From: Euglena gracilis
Lineage: Eukaryota; Euglenida; Euglenophyceae; Euglenales
Assembly (NCBI GenBank): GCA_039621445.1
Contig: CP154955.1
Coordinates: 49,646,086 to 49,710,085, forward strand
Length of the DNA stretch: 64,000 nucleotides
Direction: 5' to 3'
Shown here piece after piece: positions 54,901-62,303 of this stretch. Every line of letters starts with the position of its first letter. Position 1 is the first letter of the stretch. Under the pieces are notes generated by a model, which made no database searches, had not been told where the DNA came from, and saw only the letters and a program-made list of their open reading frames with translations. Position numbers and translations under genes: made by a program.

Positions 54901-57900
54901 GGGAAGGACAAGGGGGTGAGGTCTCTGACCTTGCTTCCTTGTCTCTGATAAACCCAGCAAAAACTGGCCGTTTCGGTTCCAGGGGGCACACACCCCAGAA
55001 CCCTCTTGGGAGTCTGCCCCCTCCCCTAGCACCTCCACTGCAGGAGGCTGAGTTGGCTGAGTAGGGCCGAGCAAGCCCCCACCAGGATGAAGGCCCAACA
55101 GGGGGGACATTGGCGGCCTAACTCGCACTTAGCTTTGAAAATGACTGTAAAATTGCGCCGATGCGCAACCTTGCAAAAAAGTTCTGTTTTCGAACACTGA
55201 GGCCTGAGGTTCAATACAGTTCGAATTAGTGTGCCCCTACCCCCAGAGAGTGGGGACAAAAACAACAACTTGGAACTGTACGGTCTACGGGCACAGGGCT
55301 CCCGGGCCCAGTGTGCATGAGCACATGAGCGCCGGGTGATGAAATGAGGGAACTCCATTGCGACGCACCAGTTACTCTCGCCCACGACCCCAGCAAGTGT
55401 GGTTCCAGCTTGGTGAGCAAGTCCACCAAATTGGGGACAAACGTGTGCCCCCCCCGGGGGGGGGGGGGGGGGCTCGGTTTTGGGTCCCGGCCCCACCTGA
55501 TCCAGGCAGTTTTTCATTGAAAATGGTCCCCGGGCAGTTGCGCCATGGCACAACAATTTTTTCCATTACAAAAAAATAAACACATTGCGACTCGGCGTTT
55601 TCAATTTTTTATAATTCTAAATGCGGGGGATCATTGCGTACTTGCACAATAACAACAATACACCTGTTAACATGTGTTTTCATTGCGCCTCCGCGCAATC
55701 GGCACGCCTATTTAGAATGGAAATTTTAAGAGTTATATGCGACACGGCGCAAAAAAAAATCAATATTTAACATTCTTAAGCAGCGTGTCTGTTGCGCCAA
55801 AATGCAATATAACTGCTGGCAACTTATCTTGCAACGGAGGGAGAGAACGGCCCTGGAAGAGTATGAACAGGAGGGATAGAGCACAAAATGTAGGAGGGAC
55901 GGAAGCCGACTCGCGGTCATGTTGCCTTGAAAGTGGGTAAACATTGCGCATCGGCGCAACAGCCACGCTGCCTGAGAATTTTAAAATTTGCATTTCTATT
56001 GCGCCGTGGCTCAATTTAACTCTGAAATCTCCATTCGAGAAAAGCGTGCCCATTGCGCGATGGGCATACCATTGCTTGGCGACCACCCGGGGGGGAGGGG
56101 GGTCACTTTCCACTCTGAAAAAACCAGTCAGTCACTTTTTCCAAAAAAAAACCAGTCAGTCACTTTACCCCCCCGGCCACTCTTCAGGAGGCAATGAAAA
56201 TTCGCCAAAAAAAATCTCAAAAAGTCCAAAAAATTTCCGACGCCAGGCCAACCACTTTTTCATTTTCGGGCCTACCCCACCCCCCGGGGGAGGGGTCTTG
56301 GCCAAAAAACCAGTCAGTCACCTCCTCCCGGGGGGGGGGGGGGGGTTGGACAGGTGTTAAGCAATGGCGGTGGCTTTAAATTTCTTATTTTTATCACTGT
56401 CCTGGAAGCATCTCATTACCAGAGTGGACAGAGCTAAAGTGGAGGGAAGCCTTGCCCGGGACAGGAAGCCAACCTTCTCAGTGCTGGGTGCTGGGTTTTC
56501 TTGGGATGATGATAAGAAGACCTGTTTCTGCTGAACCATGTCCTCCATCTGCCCGGTGTGATGTGGCTGTCTGCCGGGATGCAAATTACCGAAAAAAAGT
56601 GTGTCAGCATGTCTGCCTTTCTCCGCTGTTGTTGATGAACCCATTTGATTCCTCAGATCCATTCGCTCGCGCCCAAAATTGTGTGCTTCAAGTCCTGGGT
56701 GAGAAATGAGGGTGACAAGCTTTTTTAAAACAGTTTTTGGGTGCCCAAAATTGTTTCCTCGGCTGTGATTTCGAGGGTTCATCACCTTCAAACAGAAATT
56801 TTCTGGCTTTCAAAAGTTGGCCAAAAAGAAGGGCCCTCTGGTATGCTGAACTTCGAAGCAAGTGGGGGGAACCCCCCGGCACTGGCATTTGGGCTCACAA
56901 CACATATGGATATGAAGAAGTTGGTGGCTGCATTTGCAACGTCACTGAGGCTCCACAGCATACCTTACATGGCTCATCTTACCGGAACGTCCCCTCCCTC
57001 CCCAGTGTCTGAATGGTTCAAAACCACCAACCCATCATCATTCTCTCAATCCACCACCTTCTCCACAGCATGCACACATTCAAATACATCTGCTGTTTGA
57101 AAAGACATCGCGACCAAGCGCAACAATTATACATTGCACATATGCGCAATGTATAACTGTTGCGCTTGAGCGCAATGTATGACGAAGCCCCTGAACTCAC
57201 GGGAATCCCTCTGACGTGTTACGGTGTGTTGGGGGTCCTCTCTGCACGGCCAGTGTGTGGGCTCGGTGAGGAAATACATTGCACCGGAAATTGTAACTTG
57301 GAAATCGACCCCCAGGCTGCATTCATCGATTTTTTATAGGGGGGAGGGAACCCCCTCCCCATCACAACCATTTGCCACATGCATAAAAAGAAATGGCATT
57401 GAAGCAACCAATTTTTTTCGCCAATGAGCACGGAGGAAAAGCGGGCGGGGTAGCAGCCGCCTGCTCGGAGCCGAGGTATCGCACGATGTTCTTGTGCCAC
57501 CTCCAGGCCTTCATTTGGCCCCGCAGGCTCCTTTTCCACCAACCCTAACCCTCCTCCCCAGGCTGAATTCAACTGACCCGGGGGGCGGGAGGAGTGTCTC
57601 AGAGTGCCTGGGTAGGCAGGCACTACCCCGGGGGGGGGGGGGTCGGTGCCTGCCTGGTCATGCGCATTCGGCACCGGAGCGCCTTAACCGAATGCCTGGG
57701 GACTTGTGGCGAGGTGTCCTGCCCCCCCCCCACCCCCAGGGGGTCAGATCTGGGTGGCAAGCGCCTGTGGCCGACCACGGCCGACTTTCATTTTCGGGAC
57801 CCCCATGCGTTGGGAGAAAAACCCCCAACCACCAGAATGGGGGATGAAGGGGTCGACCCCCAGCCACCACCCACAGGGTTTCAGGGATTCCCATCCAGCC

Positions 57901-60900
57901 CTGCACGGGGGCGGGGGGTGACGGGACTGCAACCCGCAAGCAAAGGCCCGGCCGCAGCTCCTTCATCAGCGCCAGCTCCTGCTGGAACACCAGCAGGTCC
58001 TCCGCGGTGGACCCGGCGCCGAACTCGATGGTCTTCGCCGCCACGAACTTGCCGTTCGTGAGGAGCCCGAGGTACACCGCGCCGAAGGATCCCTTCCCCT
58101 GGGGGCGGCGGGGAGCAGCGTTGGGGATTGGCTGGGGGGGGGCCTTCGAGGCCGAAGTTGCGGCTGAGCTCACATGGTTAGCCCCCCCCCCCCCCGAGAA
58201 GCTTCTTTCGTGAAATTCCACAACAAAATTTTGGGGTATCACTGGTTGGGAGCAGGGATTCTTAAGCCAGAAGGGACCCTGCCCTTAGTGGCAAAGGGGC
58301 TTCTTGTCTGTTTATGGCCGGCGCTAACTTCGCTTCTGCCCAGTTTGCTGTATGGTGAGCGGCCAGGGACCCCTTACACCAGTGCTCTTTTGTTGCTCCG
58401 CCTGGCTGGGTAAATTCGACAATAAAGCAGGTGGGGGTTGGGTCGGGGGGGGGCATCCCCCTCCTAAACAATGGTGCGATCCAGGTGACCTATTTTCAGC
58501 CCCAGGGCAAGGCCCAAAAAGGTTGCCTTCCAAAATGGCCAAAAATGCCACTTGTTGGGCAAAGATTGTGTCATCAAAAAAATGCCAAAATTTTCGGTGC
58601 AAAAAGCTGGAAAAAGTTGACCTTTTCCGGGGGAGGGGAGGGGGGAAGGGTGGTTCCGGAGCCCCCCCCTGCCCCCTGAGGCAAACACCTCTGGTCGGCC
58701 GTGCCCTTGGGCCCAGCATCGCCTAGCATCGCATTTCAAGCCCTCAAAGGTGTACCTCTTGTACTTGCATTCACTCAAATACCTGCATCCAGAGCATCCA
58801 GTACAATGTCTGCATCCACTCCATCCACCATCAGGGCGGTCCTTAAGCAAATAAAAAAAAACAAACTCCGCTGTCCCAGCACACTCAGTGAAAAATAGAC
58901 AGGAAAATGGGCAAGAAATTTTGGCATTTTTCAGTGAGAACAGGTCGACATCAGGAAAAAAATTGATTCCTGGCACCCTTGGACCATCCTCCATCCACCC
59001 AAATCATCAACAACTCTGTTTTTTGACTGTTTAATTTTTGCCCCCGTTCAAGTCCCAGTCTGGCCCTTAGCCGGCCCTTTGGCCGAAAGGGGGGGCGGTC
59101 CTTAAAGAAATAAAAAACAACAACTTTCCTATCCCTTAAGGACCGCCCTGTCCACCATTGTCCACTTTTGATCATTTACCCACTTGAACAACTTTTGGCA
59201 ACTCTTGGCCACTTTTGGCCATTTGCCCAATTTCACCCACCTTTGGCCGCTTTTGGCTTGCAGCTACCACTACTACTACGGCTACCAATTGCTTTCTGTC
59301 CACTTTTAACTACTTTGGGCCCCTTTAAGGCCACCTTGGTCAGCCAAAACCAATTTCAGACCATTGGCAACACGCATCTCCCCTGATTCCTTAAAACTAG
59401 TTGGCCAATTCAGAATCTGCATCCACACTCATCCAATTTCTGTATTAATTGCATCTTGTCCAGTATCTGCATTCATTGCATCTTGTCCAATATCTGCTTC
59501 CACTCCATCTTGTTCAGTATCTGCATCTTGTTCAGCATACACATCTTGTCCAATATCTGCATCTTGTGCAGCATCTGCATCTTGTCCAGTATCTGCATCT
59601 TGTCCAATGCCCGCATCCACTGCATCTTGTCCAATATCTGCATCTTGTCCAGCGTCTGCATCTTGTCCAGTATCCACAAACACTGCATCTTGCCCAATGT
59701 CGGATCCATTTGCTCCCAACCTAGCCAAAATGACTCAAAAAGTCCAAAAATAACCACAACAGCCCAAAAATGACAACAAAAAAACCCCCAAAAGCAACCA
59801 AAATGACCTAAAATGGCTGGAAATAACCTAAAAAGCCCAAAAACACCAACAATATCGACAAAAGATTGTGAAAAATAATCCAAAATCACCAAAATGGCAT
59901 AAAATGGCCAAAAATGCCATGAACGTGCTCATATGACCCAAATTAGCCCAATATATTGCCCAAATCAATGCAAAATAGCTCCGAAAATTGCAAAAATTAG
60001 TCCAAAATGGCCAAGACGGGTGCAACATTGAAGATTTGTGGGAAAATTATCCTAAAAATGAGTCTGATTCTTCAAAATATACAAAAAAATGCCAGCATCG
60101 CCCTGCATCGGAACCCCACCTCTGGTCTCCAAAAATCCGGCATCGCCCAGCATCATCAGAGGTGCTTGCCCCCCGGCCCCCTGGGGAGGTGATTGGACCC
60201 CCCTCTACAAAGCCAATGCTCACTTCATCCCCTGGATGCAGTCAGAGTGCCCCCTGGCTGGTGGGGGGTCTGGACCAAACAATTTTTTTGACCCTCCACC
60301 CCCGAGGGGGGGGCTCCACCCCCGAGGGGGGGGGTCATTTCCACTCTTCCACCACTTTCTTGGAAAATCAGTCAGTCATTGCACCTCTCTCCCCCAGGGC
60401 GGTCCTTAAGCAAAAAAAAAATCCTGTCCCGACACTTCAACCAAAAAATAAGGATTTTGGCCGGGGGAATTTTTTGAAAATTACTTTGAAAAATGAACCC
60501 AAAATATTGATAGATATTGAACCCAAATTTTTTGATGGAAAACCACATTTCCCCCCAAAAAAATCTCCAAAATTTTAGGGTTGAAAATTGTTAGTTATTA
60601 GGAGGGGGATCAAAAAAATGCAGGTCAAAAAAATGGGACCAAATTTTGGAGCATTCAAATTTTACTGAGAGTTTTTCTCTTTGGAAATTTTTTGGATTTT
60701 CAATGGCATTTTTTTTTTGCTTCAAAAACCTCTCAAAAGCAAAATTTTGAGAAATGTTGAAAATTTGGAAGGTGTGAAAAAAATGGGGTTTGGGGGGTTT
60801 TTGGGGGGCATCCCCTTTTCGGGTCCCAAAATAGGTCAAAAATTTTTGGGGTCCAAGAGTTAACCGACATGGCCCAAAATGGCCAAAAATTTGGCCAAAG

Positions 60901-62303
60901 AAATTTGACCAAATTTTGGCCAACTTTGACAATTTTACGTCTTTTGCTGCAACCTTGCACAACATTTTTGGTAATTTTTTGGAGTCAAATTTGGGGGTTG
61001 GTCAATGACTAAGTGATTGTTTGGGCTGGTTGCCAACTTCCAGGGGAAGAGGGGAGAGGTAGGTTTTTAGAAGGGGGGTGGAAAATAACAAAGGTCAAAA
61101 AAAGTGGACCAAAATTTGGCACAATCAGAAATTTACTGACAATTTTTCTCTTGGAAGTTTTTTTGGATTTTCAATGGCTGTTCTTGCTTCAAAAAACTCT
61201 CAAAAATGAATTGTTGAGAAAATGTTGAATTTTTGGAAAGTGTGAAAAAATGGGGGTTTGAGGGGTTTTTGGGGGGACCTCCCATATAAGGTCCCAAAAT
61301 GAGTCAAAAAAACACCCGGCGCCGGAAAATCTTTTTCGGGTCCAAAAATTGGTGCTGGGGGGGGGGGCGGTCCTCAAGGGGGCGGTCCTTAACTAAAAAA
61401 AAAACCCCGTCTCTTATGGACCGCCCTGCTCTCCCCAGGGAGGTCGATCACTAGTCCAAAACAAAAAGTATGCACGTCCACCCAAATCTTTGGCACGTGG
61501 GATCGTACTTATTGTGTTTTTCTTCTGCTTCTCCCACAAATGAGAGGGAAAAAGCCAAAAGTTTTTGGCGCCTTCGGTGCCGTTCACTGAAGAAGGGGGA
61601 GTCAGCAACTGCAAGCTGTAAGTGGTTGTATTATGGTCTAGGCCCCCCTCCGTTCCAGAGGGGGACCCCATCCACCCTGTAAACCCCCCCCTGATGGTGC
61701 TGCGGGGCCAGCAGAGCTGCGGGTCCAAACAGTGCTGCACCCCCTCCCAAACCACAGCAATGTGAAATGCGTAGCAGATGCGCAAGGCTTGACAAGTCAT
61801 GCCTTATCCGTCTATTTGTCCCATGACACTGCAGAAGCGGAAGCGGACCAATCCGACAGGCTGGGAGGACCGGAGTGCACCTCGCTGGCCTCAGAGTCGG
61901 ACATGGAGCAGGCAAAAAAGGGTGCCTGTGGTGATAAGCCGGACCCCCCCACGCCGCCGGAGGCGGCTGTCCAATAATGCTGCAATGCAATACTATTTGG
62001 GGGGGGGGGTTGGAGGAAGAGCAGGCTGCAACCTCGCACAAAAATCTAGTTTGTTGTCCAGGTTGCAAAAAAAAGTATCACACTTCGCACCCCCAAAAAA
62101 AGCAAACGCCAACCAGCACCGTCTGTGCCCCGTCGTTGCTGCTGACCTGTGGTGGAGAGTTGTTGCTCAAAAACAGGGGGGAGGAGGCTTACCAGAATGT
62201 TGCCCCGCTTCCAGTCTTTGAAATCCGAATCGCAGAATGACCCGTCGTCGCCCTCCACGTTGGTGAGGAGGCTGAGCAGTCGAGAGCTGCCCTCGGGATC
62301 TGG
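41673..62303 (-). CDS. MEKK/STE11-type protein kinase gene (MAPKKK-like)
   Basis: Ten minus-strand exons give a near-complete Ser/Thr kinase domain. It has the glycine loop GKGSFGAVYLG, the Lys in VAAKTIEF, NIVRYLG, FVEYVPQG, the catalytic loop HRDIKGDN, KLADFG, GTPYWMAPEV, ADIWSVGCTIVEMLT, PPWPEF and a C-lobe ending RDVQLRPMAADLLHHSFL. HRDIKGDN with GTPYWMAPE and PPWPEF points to the MAPKKK group, which phosphorylates MAPKKs; the exact pathway is unknown. The N-terminal part beyond 62303 is not visible. The reading frame may end at 45945 or run into three weaker exons down to 41673. The gene faces IFT140. Introns are packed with small transposons. Confidence 0.9.
42183..42590. repeat. Poly-C-capped inverted repeat, AATAAACC type
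   Basis: Starts with AACAATAAACCCCCTGG and ends GGGGTTTATCCCC; the word TTATTATTTGG/TTATTATCTGG recurs four times inside. Same design as 5777-6115 but with a different core word. Confidence 0.55.
42840..43060 (-). CDS. Possible kinase C-terminal exon (Ser/Thr/Pro-rich)
   Basis: A G+C-rich stretch with a minus-strand frame reading NGVRPSPKNGLRPAANRSDA then KAGTATVSTPTSSASQSTGP. Base composition is unlike the surrounding introns and like the sure exons. No domain, and the other frames are also open. Confidence 0.35.
43303..44100. mobile_element. hAT-like element, CAGGCACCTATGG family, second copy
   Basis: About 800 bp and collinear with 39030-39783, starting CAGGCACCTATGG and ending TAGGTGCCTG. 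It shares the (GGTCGGCCCT)n tracts, the 'CAAAATGACCTAAAATGGCT' block and the CCCAGCATCGCC tandem. Flanks GCCGGCAT and GGGCATGG match only partly, so it is older or edge-damaged. Confidence 0.75.
44875..44961 (-). CDS. Possible kinase exon after the catalytic domain
   Basis: CCCCGCAG is followed by LSQDAEELAYSSSGNNTAPP and AQGSPDLGG, then GTTCCA. Both splice sites are canonical and phase 0. Acidic and Ser-rich, no domain. It is only used if the RT-free end at 45945 is spliced out. Confidence 0.4.
45945..46087 (-). CDS. Kinase exon: C-lobe end (subdomain XI)
   Basis: After CCCAG: DQHPDLRDFLDLCFQRDVQL, then RPMAADLLHHSFLTKPVQFG and a TGA at 45945-45947. The Arg of RDVQLRP is the invariant subdomain XI residue. 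The phase (TG after the single G of the previous exon) is exact. An in-phase GT at CCC|GTGCAA would let the gene continue instead of stopping. Confidence 0.9.
47237..47342 (-). CDS. Kinase exon: subdomain X
   Basis: RLGPKPPWPEFDSMWQAIYH then IANSTGPPPNIPKDI, ending G|GTGTGC. PPWPEF and 'aiyhIa.s..pP.iP' are typical of MAPKKKs. Acceptor TGACAG. Confidence 0.9.
47929..47997 (-). CDS. Kinase exon: subdomain IX
   Basis: Twenty-three codons after AAACAG: GYGFKADIWSVGCTIVEMLT and AMQ. The DIWSVGC box with its invariant Asp is plain. The 3' edge is uncertain: conserved sequence ends with no GT in phase, and CAA|GCCGGT would be a GC donor. Confidence 0.88.
48299..48445. repeat. (TTA)n and (TGC/TTG)n microsatellites
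   Basis: ATT-type repeats at about 48313-48345 and a TGC/TTG/TTA trinucleotide run at 48375-48442, in a kinase-gene intron just beside the next exon. Confidence 0.9.
48472..48543 (-). CDS. Kinase exon: subdomain VIII (activation segment)
   Basis: AWRGCNTMVGTPYWMAPEVI and TNEQ, followed by GTGTGG. GTPYWMAPE is the P+1 loop and APE motif. The start after GGGAG is in phase 0 but unproven; conservation begins at about CNTM. Confidence 0.9.
48820..48960. repeat. (CA)n / (GCAC)n microsatellite
   Basis: About 140 bp of CACA and GCAC repeats ending in GCGCGCGC. It creates long spurious open frames on both strands. Confidence 0.95.
49163..49485. mobile_element. Decayed CAGGGCGG-family element
   Basis: Starts CAGGGCGGTCAATAAGG. 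It is collinear with 58832-59150 over 'CTGTCCCAGCACA...CTGGCAY', 'TTCRACCCC...TCARCCCTTGG' and an A-rich end. The right inverted end has decayed and the flanks do not match. Confidence 0.6.
49919..50017 (-). CDS. Kinase exon: subdomain VII (DFG)
   Basis: After CCTCAG it completes Gly and reads DNILLDNDGTIKLADFGCSK then KLDALCSKSHGT. ADFG carries the magnesium-binding Asp. The 3' edge is uncertain: CACGGAACAG|GCCCCC (a GC donor) fits the alignment, and the first in-phase GT lies well beyond it. Confidence 0.9.
50635..50790 (-). pseudogene. Second copy of the captured kinase-like fragment
   Basis: About 95% identical over 155 bp to 15066-15222, in opposite orientation. Reads EYVPGGGLVAGIVNK followed by GTAAGT (donor at 50743-50744). 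It lies between the HRDIK and DFG exons. Subdomain V should precede HRDIK, so it is not an ordered exon here even though it shares the gene's strand. Confidence 0.5.
51616..52068. mobile_element. Element with CAGGGGTTTTCTT inverted ends
   Basis: Left end CAGGGGTTTTCTTGACGACC; right end AAGAAAACCCCTG. The body is shared with 22144-22543. Flanks GGTGGCAG and TGGTGGCCAG match only if the ends are shifted by a few bases. Confidence 0.6.
52309..52428 (-). CDS. Kinase exon: subdomains VIa-VIb
   Basis: KFNTLPVPTVRSITRQILEG then LEYLHQHGIVHRDIK, ending G|GTATGA. HRDIK carries the catalytic base Asp and the MAPKKK-type Lys. The following exon supplies GDN in phase. The start is drawn after GCCTGAG; TTC at 52411 is an alternative. 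Confidence 0.92.
52429..54513 (-). other. Kinase intron with poly-C repeats
   Basis: 2.1 kb. Long G/C homopolymers at 52800-53050 and a TA-flanked poly-C element at 53592-54207. An A/T-rich stretch at 54215-54480 shows nothing recognisable. Confidence 0.55.
53592..54207. mobile_element. Poly-C-capped element, AATAAGACC / AATAACACC words, TA flanks
   Basis: Left end is a C run then AAATAAGACCCC; right end GGTGTTATTTGGGAGGGGGG. TA lies outside both ends (53590-53591, 54208-54209). The left half repeats AAATAAGACC and the right half TGTTATTTGGG, so two word variants coexist. Confidence 0.5.
54514..54583 (-). CDS. Kinase exon: subdomain V (hinge)
   Basis: FLPDMNILNMFVEYVPQGTV and SRA. MNILNMFVEYVPQG matches the MAPKKK hinge 'LNIfLEYVpgGS'. 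Acceptor ACCCGAG. The end is drawn at CAG|GCGCTG (a GC donor), whose phase (one base) matches the two bases opening the next exon. Confidence 0.85.
54584..57460 (-). other. Kinase intron with TTGCGC repeats
   Basis: 2.9 kb. From 55110 to 56075 the motif TTGCGC-N-GCGCAA recurs; a decayed CATACCATTGC element lies at 56065-56370; a 52-bp hairpin lies at 57116-57167. A minus-strand ORF at 56357-56791 (144 codons) has no recognisable domain. Confidence 0.55.
57116..57167. repeat. 22-bp stem hairpin
   Basis: AAGCGCAACAATTATACATT-GC pairs with GC-AATGTATAACTGTTGCGCTT, one mismatch, loop of about 8 bases. Confidence 0.85.
57461..57508 (-). CDS. Kinase exon: subdomain IV
   Basis: WHKNIVRYLGSEQ, the 'H.NIVrylG' strand of MAPKKKs. 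The core is sure. Start: after AAATGAAG (57508, canonical with the previous exon) or after TGGAG (57500, better alignment). End: CAG|GCGGCT as a GC donor fits; a canonical alternative would add about 14 Ala/Pro-rich residues. Confidence 0.85.
57934..58098 (-). CDS. Kinase exon: subdomains I-III
   Basis: After CCCCCCAG-type acceptor: GKGSFGAVYLGLLTNGKFVA then AKTIEFGAGSTAEDLLVFQQ and ELALMKELR. Contains the glycine loop, the ATP-binding Lys (VAAKTI) and the alpha-C Glu. Its first residues join the 'DWKRGNIL' end of the 62193 exon exactly. Conservation ends at ELR (about 57952); the canonical GT is at 57933. Confidence 0.93.
58832..59150. mobile_element. hAT-like element, CAGGGCGGTCCTTAAG family
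   Basis: 319 bp. Left end CAGGGCGGTCCTTAAG and right end CTTAAGGACCGCCCTG are perfect inverted copies, and the flanks are a perfect 8-bp duplication TCCACCAT (58824-58831, 59151-59158). No coding capacity. Confidence 0.9.
59404..59700. repeat. 21-24-bp tandem, TCTGCATCTTGTCCAGTA
   Basis: About a dozen imperfect copies. Because the period is close to a multiple of three, it opens repetitive frames on both strands (plus: SNICILSS; minus: DKMQIL, GQDADT). No evidence that any is expressed. Confidence 0.9.
60395..61428. mobile_element. hAT-like element, CAGGGCGGTCCTTAAG family, 1 kb
   Basis: Left end CAGGGCGGTCCTTAAG, right end CTTATGGACCGCCCTG (one mismatch), and a perfect 8-bp duplication CTCTCCCC (60387-60394, 61429-61436). 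The interior contains two diverged copies of a ~400-bp A/T-rich unit (60600-61000 and 61070-61320). No transposase. Confidence 0.9.
61830..61925 (-). CDS. Possible cassette exon in the kinase gene
   Basis: Minus-strand frame APFFACSMSDSEASEVHSGP then PSLSDWSASASA, bounded by CACAG and GTGTCA, phase 0 both sides. Looks coding (acidic, Ser-rich) but its inclusion would put 32 residues between GNIL and GKGSFG and break the glycine loop. Could also be an alternative first exon starting at its ATG, or chance. Confidence 0.35.
62193..62303 (-). CDS. Kinase exon: N-terminal segment and start of kinase domain
   Basis: PDPEGSSRLLSLLTNVEGDD then GSFCDSDFKDWKRGNIL, followed by GTAAGC. 'W.rGniL' is the strand just before the glycine loop, and joining to GKGSFG in the next exon gives a normal MAPKKK start. 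The acceptor is GATGTCAG. The N-terminus upstream was not found. Confidence 0.88.

Larger units (their letters stand above)
58099..62192 (-). other. 4.1-kb kinase intron with two intact hAT-like elements
   Basis: Holds the elements 58832-59150 and 60395-61428, a 21-24-bp tandem at 59404-59700, and a block (59780-60165) copied from the CAGGCACCTATGG family interior. A possible cassette exon lies at 61830-61925. Confidence 0.6.

Noticed and set aside
59404-59700. Possible repeat protein (DKMQIL or GQDADT repeats)
   Set aside because: Created by a short tandem whose period is near a multiple of three; open in several frames and lacking start, splice or domain support.
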